Origin: Cytophagaceae bacterium
Lineage (GTDB): Bacteria > Bacteroidota > Bacteroidia > Cytophagales > Spirosomataceae
NCBI GenBank assembly: GCA_027488335.1
Contig: JAIYBU010000011.1
Coordinates: 1-64,000, forward strand
Length of the DNA: 64,000 nt
Direction of reading: 5' to 3'
The number at the start of each line of letters is the position of its first letter. Position 1 is the stretch's first letter. The translations under genes and the position numbers were made by a program. Positions 50,357 through 59,557 of this stretch are shown one piece after another. The notes below the pieces were generated by a model that saw only the letters and a list, made by a program, of their open reading frames with translations, was not told the origin of the DNA and did not search any database.

Positions 50357-51070
50357 TTGGATATAAATTATGATAGTTATAAAGTTAAAACCAAGGAGTA
50401 TTTTAAAGAAAAAGCCTATGAGTACTTTAGAGATATTTCAGTCATATTAATGAAAAAAACACCCACTTTTAAAAACAAGCCAATACTTATATTAGCCTTT
50501 CTTGCTATTATTATTGTCGCTCCTATCGTCATTTACTTCTTAACTTTTTCAATAAAAAGTAAGCAAACATCCGATTGGTCAAATTTTGCCACTTTCTTTG
50601 CTGCATTTATATCACTTGCGAACTTATTTGTTTTCATATACTTTTCTGAATTGATTTATAAGTACAATTTAAAGAAAGATGAACAAATAGAGGAAAAAGA
50701 AAAACAGATTGAAGCCTTAGAAAAACCCATTTTAGCTTTTAGTAAAACCAAAGAGTCAATATATGAAGTTACGAATATTGGAAGAGGAGCTGCTTTAAAT
50801 GTTAAAGTATTTGTAAATCAAAAAGTACAGGGTGACAAAGATAAGTATAAATGCTGGGGATACCGATGCTACTCGATGTATATTCATCAAACATTATTAC
50901 TTGAAAATACTTCAAATTGTATAGAAATTGGAGCTAAATATACTGATATTTTTGGAAATGAGTTTAACTCCTATATGAAGGATTATTCCTTAAAGATATT
51001 TGATTTACGTCTTGGTTTACCATCAATTCCTTTACTTACCAACCCAGAACCAATACTTCATACTTTGTAA
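50357..51070 (+). CDS. Hypothetical membrane protein
   Basis: ORF with two TM segments; opens with TTG, an internal ATG at ~50450 (MKKTPTFKNKP) is an alternative start. Confidence 0.55.
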   Translation: MDINYDSYKVKTKEYFKEKAYEYFRDISVILMKKTPTFKNKPILILAFLAIIIVAPIVIYFLTFSIKSKQTSDWSNFATFFAAFISLANLFVFIYFSELIYKYNLKKDEQIEEKEKQIEALEKPILAFSKTKESIYEVTNIGRGAALNVKVFVNQKVQGDKDKYKCWGYRCYSMYIHQTLLLENTSNCIEIGAKYTDIFGNEFNSYMKDYSLKIFDLRLGLPSIPLLTNPEPILHTL

Positions 51071-51083
51071 TTATCCTGTAAAA

Positions 51084-51112
51084 GTAAAGACAGGGCATTG
51101 CCCTATCTCTAC
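51084..51112. repeat. Imperfect palindrome between convergent genes
   Basis: GTAAAGACAGGGCA-t-TGCCCTATCTCTAC, 12/14 pairs. Confidence 0.65.
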
Positions 51113-51134
51113 TACAAAAAGAATATTTCCCTCC

Positions 51135-52472
51135 TCAAAACAACGTATCAAACAATAAATAACTATTCAAAGCAATAATAATTGTTGTAACTACCCAAGC
51201 GGTGTATTTTATGTAGGCTGGGTTTACAAATTCGCCCATTTTTAGTTTATCTGATGTAAACATTACCAAAGGTACAACCGCAAAACTCAACTGCAAGGAT
51301 AATATTACTTGGCTTAAAACCAGCAAATCAGAAGTTCCTTTTTCTCCATAAATGATTGCCACAATTAATGCTGGAACGATAGCTAAAAGTCTTGTTATCA
51401 ACCTTCTGAGCCACGGCTTTAGTTGAATATTCAAGAAACCTTCCATTATAATTTGTCCTGCGAGCGTACCTGTGAGTGTAGAGTTTTGTCCCGCCGCCAA
51501 TAGTGCGACAGCAAAGAAAAGCCCTGCCAATTTTACACCCAAAATTGGGTCGAGCAACATATAGGCGTCGGTTATATCGGCCACTTCTTTGTTTCCTGTA
51601 AAATGAAAAGTGGCAGCGGCCATAATCAGAATAGCGGCATTGATAAAGAACGCAATAAACAACGAAGCCGTAGAATCAATAGTGGCATATTTGATAGCAC
51701 TGCGTTTGGCGGCTGGCGTATCTTCTATCTTGCGGGTTTGTACGATACTTGAATGTAAATACAAATTATGCGGCATAACGGTCGCTCCCAAAATACCGAT
51801 GGCAATATAGAGCATTTCGGGGTTGGTTACAATCTGGCTGCTTGGTACAAGTCCTTTTGTAACTGCCACAAAATCAGGGTTAGACGCTAAAATTTCGTAC
51901 CCAAAACAAAGCAAAATTATCAGAATTAAACCTCCAACAATTACTTCAATAATACGAAAACCTTTGTTTTGGAGGAATAAGATAAAAATTACATCAATGG
52001 CTGTTATCAGAATTCCGTAAGTGAGCGGAATATTAAAGAGCAAATTTAAGGCAACGGCCGCTCCGATAACCTCGGCCAAATCGCAGGCGGCAATGGCAAC
52101 TTCGGCCAAAATCCACAGGATAAATGAAACTGGTTTTGAGTACGAATCTCGGCACGCCTGTGCTAAATCTCTGCCCGTAGCAATGCCCAATTTGAGCGAT
52201 AAATGCTGCAAAAGCATCGCAAAAAGATTAGAAATCAGGATAACTGAGAGCAGTGTGTAACCAAATTTTGCTCCGCCCGCAATGTCAGTAGCCCAGTTGC
52301 CAGGGTCCATGTAGCCAACGGCAACCATCAAACCTGGACCGATGAAGGCCGACATTTTTTTCCAAAAACTACCTTTTGTATGTACTTCTATGCTGCCGTG
52401 AACCTCGGGTAATGAAAGACTACTCGTTGTCGAACGCCACGCTTTATTTTTTATGTCGATGTTTTTTTCCAT
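51135..52472 (-). CDS. mntH: Nramp family divalent metal (Mn/Fe) transporter
   Basis: GPGLMVAVGYMDPGNWATDI, VIGAAVALNLLF, ATVMPHNLYLHSS; start at MEKNID preferred. Confidence 0.95.
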   Translation of the reverse strand: MEKNIDIKNKAWRSTTSSLSLPEVHGSIEVHTKGSFWKKMSAFIGPGLMVAVGYMDPGNWATDIAGGAKFGYTLLSVILISNLFAMLLQHLSLKLGIATGRDLAQACRDSYSKPVSFILWILAEVAIAACDLAEVIGAAVALNLLFNIPLTYGILITAIDVIFILFLQNKGFRIIEVIVGGLILIILLCFGYEILASNPDFVAVTKGLVPSSQIVTNPEMLYIAIGILGATVMPHNLYLHSSIVQTRKIEDTPAAKRSAIKYATIDSTASLFIAFFINAAILIMAAATFHFTGNKEVADITDAYMLLDPILGVKLAGLFFAVALLAAGQNSTLTGTLAGQIIMEGFLNIQLKPWLRRLITRLLAIVPALIVAIIYGEKGTSDLLVLSQVILSLQLSFAVVPLVMFTSDKLKMGEFVNPAYIKYTAWVVTTIIIALNSYLLFDTLF

Positions 52473-52536
52473 TTGTTGCAAATCCACAATTTTCAATACA
52501 AACATAAAACAAAAAATTTGCCAATCAAAATATATT

Positions 52537-52575
52537 TTTAGATTAGTCTAAAATTTTGTTTGATTAGACTAAAAA
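52537..52575. promoter_or_regulatory. Two DtxR/MntR-like operator half-repeats between mntH and mntR
   Basis: TTTAGATTAGTCTAAA (52537-52552) and TTTGATTAGACTAAAAA (52559-52575), 22-bp register. Confidence 0.7.
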
Positions 52576-52577
52576 TG

Positions 52578-52585
52578 TAATTTTG
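52578..52585 (+). promoter_or_regulatory. -7 element (TAnnTTTG) of the mntR promoter
   Basis: TAATTTTG just downstream of the operator pair. Confidence 0.45.
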
Positions 52586-52637
52586 TAGAACTACGGCTGC
52601 CAAGTAGCGGCAATCGACTATTTTTAAACTATCAACT

Positions 52638-53315
52638 GTGGACAATCAACTTATCTCTTTTACCGAAGAAAACTATTTAAAAATCATCTATTTACTTACC
52701 GAACGACACAACGGTAATGAGGTGAGTACCAATCAGTTGGCTGAACACACGCAGACCAAAGCTGCCTCGGTTTCGGATATGCTACGCAAACTGGCCGAGA
52801 AAAACTATATCAATTATCGTAAGTATCAGGGCGTTACGCTCACCGCTGCAGGCGAGCAAATTGCTTTAGGTGTGATTAGAAAACACCGACTTTGGGAAGT
52901 TTTTTTGGTAGAAAAACTGGGTTTCGGCTGGGACGAAATTCATGACATTGCCGAGCAACTCGAACACATCGACTCGAAAGAATTAACTAAACGCTTAGAT
53001 AATTTCTTAGGAAATCCACAATTTGACCCTCATGGCGACCCGATTCCTGATGCGAAAGGTAAAATGCCTTCGGTAAGCTATCTGAAACTTTCTGAAATTC
53101 CACTCAATCAATCGGTGGTGATGATGGGTGTTTCGGTGCATTCACCAGCTTTTTTACAACATCTTGATAAACAACAGATTACACTTGGCTGCGACCTAAA
53201 GGTTTTGGAAATAAGTGATTTTGACAAATCATATAGCATTTTACTTGATGGTAAAAATACCATTTTTGTGAGTAATGAAGTAGCAAAAAATTTGTTGGTA
53301 AGTATCGAAGAATAG
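52638..53315 (+). CDS. mntR: DtxR/MntR-family metal-dependent transcriptional regulator
   Basis: SFTEENYLKIIYLLTER, TKAASVSDMLRKLAEKNYINYRKYQGVTLT, FeoA-like C-terminus; divergent from mntH; GTG start. Confidence 0.92.
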   Translation: MDNQLISFTEENYLKIIYLLTERHNGNEVSTNQLAEHTQTKAASVSDMLRKLAEKNYINYRKYQGVTLTAAGEQIALGVIRKHRLWEVFLVEKLGFGWDEIHDIAEQLEHIDSKELTKRLDNFLGNPQFDPHGDPIPDAKGKMPSVSYLKLSEIPLNQSVVMMGVSVHSPAFLQHLDKQQITLGCDLKVLEISDFDKSYSILLDGKNTIFVSNEVAKNLLVSIEE

Positions 53316-53440
53316 ACACTTTACTAAGGCTATCGTATTTGGGTGTTGATATTCAAAACAAAGTTTGATATGAATTGTTATATCTTCTAACAAAATAATT
53401 ATATCAATTACCTGTTTTCATCCAACACTAAAATATTTTT

Positions 53441-54478
53441 ATGAGAAAAAACTGTCTTTTATTGGCCATTTTACTATTAAATGGCTTGGCTTTTGCCCAA
53501 ACGGATACCACTAAAACAAATACCGAGGAAATAAATTTTGATGATTTCGGCGATGCTGATAATAAAGATATCCGAACTTTTTGTACGCAGAAAGTGAGTT
53601 ATTTATCACCTACTAAACTTATATCTATTGGCTATGAAGCACAGTTTCCATTTCATTTGAGTTCCGAAAATGCTGCTAAAAATTCCATTGCCAGTACTCA
53701 TGTTAATTCATTTGGAGGTATCAGACTCGGATTGAACACGCCTGTTATTTCAAGGTCAAATTTTATACTGAATTTAGGGCTAAATTTTTGGAACACATCG
53801 GCCAAACTTGAAAAACCACAAAACTCGAACTTCTATGGCCGTATCAGAGCTTTGAATAGTACAGGTGTTAATGCAACTGTATTCAAACCATTTGATAATA
53901 AGCGTTTTATGATTATTCAGGCCAATGCCGACCTTAATGGAAATTATAGAAATTTAAGCGATTTAGATGCCAAAGGAATGACTTACAGCGGAACGGCTAT
54001 TTATGGTTGGAAGAAAAACGACAACCTCATGTGGGGCGTAGGTGTGACTCGAACTTATCGTGCGGGACAGCTATTGCACATTCCTGTGATTTTACTCAAC
54101 CGTACGTTTAATCAGAAATGGGGTATCGAGACAATTCTTCCTGCTAAATTTAACGTTCGTCGTAATTTTAGTCCGAGTTCGTATTTATTGTTGGGCTATG
54201 AAATTGAGGGAAATACTTTTTTTGTGGCCAATACTGGGCAGGATGCTACTACTGGGCAGGATGTATATTTGCGTAGAGGAGAAATGAAACCAAGAATTAC
54301 TTTCGAGAAGAAACTTGCAGGCTTTGTGTGGCTTTCGGCACAGGCTGGCTGGCGATATAATTGGCGTTTTGATGGTTTCTCGACCCAAAATCCAGTGAAA
54401 AACGAAAAACCGTTGATTGTAAATTCGCTTGGTAATCCGCTTTATTTTAATGTTAGTATAAATTTGGTTAGTCCATAA
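53441..54478 (+). CDS. Outer membrane beta-barrel protein (DUF6268-like)
   Basis: Signal peptide; beta-rich sequence with C-terminal LYFNVSINLVSP. Confidence 0.6.
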   Translation: MRKNCLLLAILLLNGLAFAQTDTTKTNTEEINFDDFGDADNKDIRTFCTQKVSYLSPTKLISIGYEAQFPFHLSSENAAKNSIASTHVNSFGGIRLGLNTPVISRSNFILNLGLNFWNTSAKLEKPQNSNFYGRIRALNSTGVNATVFKPFDNKRFMIIQANADLNGNYRNLSDLDAKGMTYSGTAIYGWKKNDNLMWGVGVTRTYRAGQLLHIPVILLNRTFNQKWGIETILPAKFNVRRNFSPSSYLLLGYEIEGNTFFVANTGQDATTGQDVYLRRGEMKPRITFEKKLAGFVWLSAQAGWRYNWRFDGFSTQNPVKNEKPLIVNSLGNPLYFNVSINLVSP

Positions 54479-54483
54479 AAATA

Positions 54484-54518
54484 AAAGCGGTGTTGTTCAA
54501 AAATAACAACACCGCTTT
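54484..54518. terminator. Terminator hairpin between convergent genes
   Basis: aaagcggtgttgtt-caaaaat-aacaacaccgcttt, 14-bp perfect stem. Confidence 0.8.
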
Positions 54519-54538
54519 GTCTATGCGAACAGGATGCG

Positions 54539-54565
54539 ACCGAGCGTCGGCCGCCGACGCTCGGT
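54539..54565. repeat. GC-rich palindrome
   Basis: ACCGAGCGTCGG-CCG-CCGACGCTCGGT perfect 12-bp stem in an AT-rich intergenic region. Confidence 0.85.
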
Positions 54566-54576
54566 TCGCTCCACAA

Positions 54577-55080
54577 TTATTTTTTTACTTGACGTTTCCA
54601 AACGTCAGTTCTTCCAAAAAGCGACACACCGATGTATCCTCTCACTTCGAGTGTATTTTCATCAACCAATTTCATTTCGCACGAATAATCATTACCAGTT
54701 TTGGGGTCGTAGATATTACCATCTTCCCATTTATTATCACCTTTAAAAGTGAAATCTCTTAGGTTTTCTAAGCCTTTCAATGGGCGACTGTGTAATTTCG
54801 CATCAGGATTGTTGATATCGGTTCGTGGTTTACCATCAGGGTCGTTGGGTACTTTCAGCCAAACTAATTTACCAAAGTATTTATCACCTTTTTTATAAAT
54901 TTGCACCATTCCCGTTCCTTCACCATTTTTCCAAACGCCTAATATGGCATCAGCATTTTGAGCAAAAAGGTTTGAGTTGATTAGAGAGAAAAATAAAATA
55001 CTGAAAAAGAATGTTTTTGTGATTTTTAGCATAATTATTGAATTTTTTGGTTTTTTGTGAAAACGTAATAAGCTACTCAT
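54577..55080 (-). CDS. DUF2147 domain-containing protein
   Basis: DAILGVWKNGEGTGMVQIYKKGDKYFGKLVWLK. Confidence 0.88.
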   Translation of the reverse strand: MSSLLRFHKKPKNSIIMLKITKTFFFSILFFSLINSNLFAQNADAILGVWKNGEGTGMVQIYKKGDKYFGKLVWLKVPNDPDGKPRTDINNPDAKLHSRPLKGLENLRDFTFKGDNKWEDGNIYDPKTGNDYSCEMKLVDENTLEVRGYIGVSLFGRTDVWKRQVKK

Positions 55081-55290
55081 TTGTTTAAAAAAAACAGTAT
55101 TTTATACTTTTTCAAGAAAATTTTGTACTGGTCAATCAAGGAATCGAATGATTTTTGTTAATACTTCTTAATAAAGCCATTCACAAACCTACAATCTGTA
55201 TCTTTGTATAAAATTAAAAAATAAAAACCTTAGCTCCCCTTTAGGGCAATCCGATGTTTCGGCAGTCCGATGGGTTGGCGGGGGGCTGTT

Positions 55291-56370
55291 ATGAATATTC
55301 TCGATAAATATTTAATTAAGCGTTTTCTGAAAACTTACTTTTTTGCGGTTTTGGTTATCGTGCTTATCATCATGGTGATTGACTTCGTAGAAAAAAACGA
55401 TGATTTTATTCAGAAAAACGCTCCGATGCGAGCAATTTTGCTTTCGTATTATGCAAATCTTGCTCCTTATTGGGCCAACTACATTAGTCCGTTGATGATT
55501 TTTATTTCGACGGTTTTCTTCACGGCTCAAATGGCAGCTCATACCGAAATCGTAGCTATTTTGAGTAGTGGCACGAGTTTTCGGAGGTTGATGCTCCCCT
55601 ATTTTATTGCTTCATCAATGGTGGCAGTACTTTCGTTTGTAATGGTTGGCTGGATTTTACCCAAAGCCAATAAAATTAGATTAGGTTTTGAGGCTACTTA
55701 CATCAATGATAAGTTTTATTTCTCCGACCGAGATTTTCATACGGCTGTTGCACCGAATACCTACGCCTACATGTCGAGTTATAACAACGAAACCAAAACT
55801 GGCTACGATTTTACGCTTGAAAAAATAGCTAATAATAAGCTCATTGAAAAACTTTCAGCCAAACGAATCGAATGGAATGACAGCACCAAACGTTGGAAAA
55901 TTTCTGACTATAAGATTCGTACGCTGGGCATCATGAAAGATAAACTTATTTATAATACCGCTTCAAAAGATACGCTCATTAATCTTTCACCGAGTGATTT
56001 TGAAAGTGACCGTAACGTTTACGAAACCTTTACGATTCCTGAATTACGCCAACGAATTGAGTTAATTCGGAGTCGAGGGGCGGAGGGAATTGAATCTTTT
56101 GAAATTGAGCTTTATCAACGAATCGTTACGCCTTTTGCCGTAATTATTTTATCGTTGATGGGCCTAATTGTATCGGCACGAAAAGCTCGTGGTGGAGTTG
56201 GTTTTCAGATTGCCATCGGGTTTGTGCTGGCATTTGTTTATATTTTGTTCTTCATTATGTCGAAAGGCATTGCCGAATCTGGCAATATGCCAGCGATGTT
56301 GGCTGTTTGGTTGCCCAATATTGTCTTTTCGTGCATCGGTACGATTATGTATTTTACCGTTCCACGATAA
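55291..56370 (+). CDS. LptF/LptG family permease
   Basis: MNILDKYLIKRFLKTYFFAVLVIVLIIMVIDFVEKNDDF. Confidence 0.92.
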   Translation: MNILDKYLIKRFLKTYFFAVLVIVLIIMVIDFVEKNDDFIQKNAPMRAILLSYYANLAPYWANYISPLMIFISTVFFTAQMAAHTEIVAILSSGTSFRRLMLPYFIASSMVAVLSFVMVGWILPKANKIRLGFEATYINDKFYFSDRDFHTAVAPNTYAYMSSYNNETKTGYDFTLEKIANNKLIEKLSAKRIEWNDSTKRWKISDYKIRTLGIMKDKLIYNTASKDTLINLSPSDFESDRNVYETFTIPELRQRIELIRSRGAEGIESFEIELYQRIVTPFAVIILSLMGLIVSARKARGGVGFQIAIGFVLAFVYILFFIMSKGIAESGNMPAMLAVWLPNIVFSCIGTIMYFTVPR

Positions 56371-56451
56371 TTTTGAATGAGTGCATGAATGAATGACAGA
56401 ATAAATGTTACTTAAAATCAAAACATTCTATCATTCAATCACTCAAAATTA
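56368..56451. repeat. Imperfect long inverted repeat after the lptF/G-like gene
   Basis: taattttgaatgagtg...atgaatgacagaat / attctatcattcaatcactcaaaatta. Confidence 0.65.
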
Positions 56452-56511
56452 GTTTTATTTGAATAGTACAATAATTTTAAATATTATTCGAGATTTCACA
56501 TTAATAAATCC

Positions 56512-56519
56512 TATTTTTG
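56512..56519 (+). promoter_or_regulatory. Putative -7 element upstream of argG
   Basis: TATTTTTG (TAnnTTTG) followed by GC. Confidence 0.4.
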
Positions 56520-56575
56520 CGTGAAATTTTGTTGAACTCTAAAAAATACGCTCGTTTTGGGGCGGGTTTGGGCTT

Positions 56576-57772
56576 ATGAAAGTTGTTTTGGCATACAGTG
56601 GAGGTTTGGATACCTCTTTTTGTGTAAAATATTTGACCGAAGAATTAGGTCATGAAGTTCACTCAGTACTGGTTGATACGGGTGGATTTACGGAAGCAGA
56701 AATGAAGGATATTGAAACCAAAGCTTACGAATTGGGAGTAAAAAACCACTACACCGCTCGTATGGTTGATGAATATTACCAAAAATGTATTCGTTATTTG
56801 GTTTATGGCAATATCCTAAAAAATAATACTTATCCGCTTTCAGTGAGTGCCGAGCGTATGTTTCAGGCAGTTGCGGTTGCCGAGTATGCCAAGCAAATCG
56901 GAGCCGAAGCCGTAGCTCATGGAAGTACAGGTGCAGGAAACGACCAAGTGCGTTTCGATATGGTTTTCAGAATCGTATTGCCCAATGCACAAATCATTAC
57001 GCCAATTAGAGATTTAAAATTATCTCGTGAGGCCGAAATCGAATTTTTGAAGTCGAAAGGTGTGGTACGTGAGTGGCACAAAGCGGCTTACTCAATCAAT
57101 AAAGGTTTGTGGGGGACTTCGGTTGGTGGTAAAGAAACTTTAAATTCGTATGAATTTTTACCAGAAAGTGCCTTCCCAACGCAAGTTTCAAAAACTGGTA
57201 CAGAAGAAATTGCCCTACAATTTGTAAACGGAGAATTGAAAGGTGTAGCAGGCGAAAGTTTTGAAAACCCAGTTGATGCCATTCGTAAATTATCAGAATT
57301 AGCTTCACCTTACGGCATTGGTCGTGATATTCACGTGGGTGATACTATCATCGGTATCAAAGGCCGTGTAGGTTTCGAGGCGGCAGCACCGTTGATTATC
57401 ATCAAAGCACACCATTTACTCGAAAAACACGTATTGTCGAAATGGCAACAATATTGGAAGCAAAACTTGGCCGAATGGTACGGAATGATGCTCCACGAAG
57501 GACAATTTTTAGAACCTTTGATGCGTGATATTGAGAAATTCTTAGAAAGTATGCAGTCGCACGTAAGTGGTGAAGTTCGTGTGCATTTAGCACCATACAA
57601 TTTCCAATTATTGGGTATTAAATCTGACTACGATTTGATGTCGCCAGTATTTGGTAGCTACGGCGAAATGAATAATGCTTGGAGTGGCGATGATGTAAGA
57701 GGTTTCTCGAAAATCATGTCGAACCAAGTGATGATTCACCAAAAAATCACAGAATTGGCTGAGAAGAAGTAA
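56576..57772 (+). CDS. argG: Argininosuccinate synthase
   Basis: MKVVLAYSGGLDTSFCVKYL; HGSTGAGNDQVRFD. Confidence 0.96.
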   Translation: MKVVLAYSGGLDTSFCVKYLTEELGHEVHSVLVDTGGFTEAEMKDIETKAYELGVKNHYTARMVDEYYQKCIRYLVYGNILKNNTYPLSVSAERMFQAVAVAEYAKQIGAEAVAHGSTGAGNDQVRFDMVFRIVLPNAQIITPIRDLKLSREAEIEFLKSKGVVREWHKAAYSINKGLWGTSVGGKETLNSYEFLPESAFPTQVSKTGTEEIALQFVNGELKGVAGESFENPVDAIRKLSELASPYGIGRDIHVGDTIIGIKGRVGFEAAAPLIIIKAHHLLEKHVLSKWQQYWKQNLAEWYGMMLHEGQFLEPLMRDIEKFLESMQSHVSGEVRVHLAPYNFQLLGIKSDYDLMSPVFGSYGEMNNAWSGDDVRGFSKIMSNQVMIHQKITELAEKK

Positions 57773-57773
57773 A

Positions 57774-57807
57774 TAGTCCACTGTCGATAGTCAATGGACA
57801 ATAGTAG
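57774..57807. repeat. Heptanucleotide-periodic tract after argG
   Basis: TAGTCCA CTGTCGA TAGTCAA TGGACAA TAG. Confidence 0.6.
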
Positions 57808-57847
57808 AAAGTATAGTAAACGTTCTACAATAATATTTCAGAGTTAT

Positions 57848-57884
57848 AAAATAGGCATACGTTTTGGCGTATGCCTATTTTTTT
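57848..57884. terminator. Bidirectional terminator between argG and cutC
   Basis: aaaataggcatacg-ttttgg-cgtatgcctatttt with T run. Confidence 0.85.
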
Positions 57885-58606
57885 AGGATTTCAACCACCG
57901 CTTTGCATTTATCAAAATCGGCTTCATAAATTTCGTATTCGTTGGTAAGTGCGGCACTTGCCATGCTCACATCGGGCTTTCGGAAAACCATTTTGCTTTC
58001 TTGGCTTCCTTTCCCCGTCATGTGTAGAGCATGAACACCAATATTCAAGAATTGCTGTGCATTTTGAGCAGAAACACCACTTCCAGCCATTATTTCGATG
58101 CGATTTTGAGATTTTTCTACCAAAATTTTCAGTAAATCAATTCCTTCGATGGCAGTATTTTTCTGTCCAGAAGTAAGGATTCTTTCGCAACCGCAGTCGA
58201 TAATATCTTCTAAGGCTTGAATGGGGTCGTTGGCTACATCAAATGCTCGGTGGAAAGTCACTTTGAGCGGAGCAGCTAAATTTACGAGTTCAGTAGTGCG
58301 TTTTTTATCAACTCTTCCATCGGGGTTCAAAATCCCAAAAACTACGCCATCGGCACCGAGATTTTTGGCGGTTTGAATATCGGCCTTCATTACCTCAAAT
58401 TCGGCATCAGAATAGCAAAATTCTCCACCACGAGGGCGAATCATGACGTATAATTTGATAGTCAGATTTTGGCGAGCCAAACTTATTAAACCAGCCGAAG
58501 GCGTTGTGCCACCTTCAAACATTCCACCACATAATTCAACACGACCAGCACCTGCTTTTTGAGCAGTCAGGCACGATTCTAATGAAAAACTACAAATTTC
58601 GAGCAT
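57875..58606 (-). CDS. cutC: Copper homeostasis protein CutC
   Basis: MLEICSFSLESCLTAQKAGAGRVELCGGMFEGGTTPSAG. Confidence 0.95.
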   Translation of the reverse strand: MLEICSFSLESCLTAQKAGAGRVELCGGMFEGGTTPSAGLISLARQNLTIKLYVMIRPRGGEFCYSDAEFEVMKADIQTAKNLGADGVVFGILNPDGRVDKKRTTELVNLAAPLKVTFHRAFDVANDPIQALEDIIDCGCERILTSGQKNTAIEGIDLLKILVEKSQNRIEIMAGSGVSAQNAQQFLNIGVHALHMTGKGSQESKMVFRKPDVSMASAALTNEYEIYEADFDKCKAVVEILKK

Positions 58607-58666
58607 TCGTCAGGATTATAAGATTTGTAAGATTATTGGACTTAGTTTTTTATGGTGAACTAACAT

Positions 58667-58695
58667 ATTCGTAATTCGATTCATTCGTCATTCAC
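58667..58695. repeat. Heptanucleotide-periodic tract (ATTCGTA class)
   Basis: ATTCGTA ATTCGAT TCATTCG TCATTCA. Confidence 0.6.
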
Positions 58696-58697
58696 TT

Positions 58698-59405
58698 TTA
58701 CGCAGTTAATTCACGGAAAACATCTTCAATACCTTTTCCGCCTTGTTTGAGTTCGGAAAGTGTGCCATTCGCCACGATTTTTCCTCGATTGATAATCACC
58801 ACACGGTCGCAGATGGCTTCTACTTCCTGCATAATGTGGGTACTAAAAATAACAGTTTTGTTTCGCCCAACCGATTTTATCAAATCCCTGATTTCGACCA
58901 ACTGATTGGGGTCAAGCCCAGTCGTTGGTTCGTCCAAAATCAGCACATCGGGGTTATGAATCAAAGCTTGGGCAAGTCCTACACGCTGGCGATAACCTTT
59001 CGATAACTGACCTATTTTCTTGTGTTTTTCTAAGCCTAACCCTACCATTTCGATGGTTTCGGCTACTTTTATCTGCAAAGACTTACCTTTTAAACCATAA
59101 AGCGAACCCGCAAATTCGAGAAACTCACGCACGTACATATCCAAGTACAAAGGATTATGCTCAGGTAAATATCCAATACTACTTTTGACTTGCATTGGCG
59201 AAGTTTTCACATCAAAACCATTTACTTCGGCCGAGCCATCGGTGGCGGGCAAATAGCCCGTCAAAATTTTCATAGTTGTTGATTTTCCTGCACCATTAGG
59301 GCCAAGAAAACCGACAATCTCGCCTTTAGCAACTTCAAAAGATATATCATCAACGGCACGCTGAGTGCCATATACTTTACTCAGCTTTTGGATTTTTATT
59401 GACAT
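58698..59405 (-). CDS. ABC transporter ATP-binding protein (GldA-like)
   Basis: GFLGPNGAGKSTTMKILTGYL, QLSKGYRQRVGLAQALIHNPDVLILDEPTTGLDP. Confidence 0.9.
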   Translation of the reverse strand: MSIKIQKLSKVYGTQRAVDDISFEVAKGEIVGFLGPNGAGKSTTMKILTGYLPATDGSAEVNGFDVKTSPMQVKSSIGYLPEHNPLYLDMYVREFLEFAGSLYGLKGKSLQIKVAETIEMVGLGLEKHKKIGQLSKGYRQRVGLAQALIHNPDVLILDEPTTGLDPNQLVEIRDLIKSVGRNKTVIFSTHIMQEVEAICDRVVIINRGKIVANGTLSELKQGGKGIEDVFRELTA

Positions 59406-59557
59406 TTTTTAGTCGATATTCCACTGACAACAAGTCAATAGGATTAAGTTTTTTCTTTTATAACGCAAAAATAGGTTTTCTGATGAAAACTTTTCCGAAA
59501 AAATAGTCTTAATGATGATTTTTGGTTAAATTTGATTGATTCAACCTTCTATCTAAC

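Noticed and set aside
54490-54762. 90-aa ORF across the tandem hairpins
   Set aside because: Runs through intergenic palindromes and antisense to DUF2147; no coding signature.
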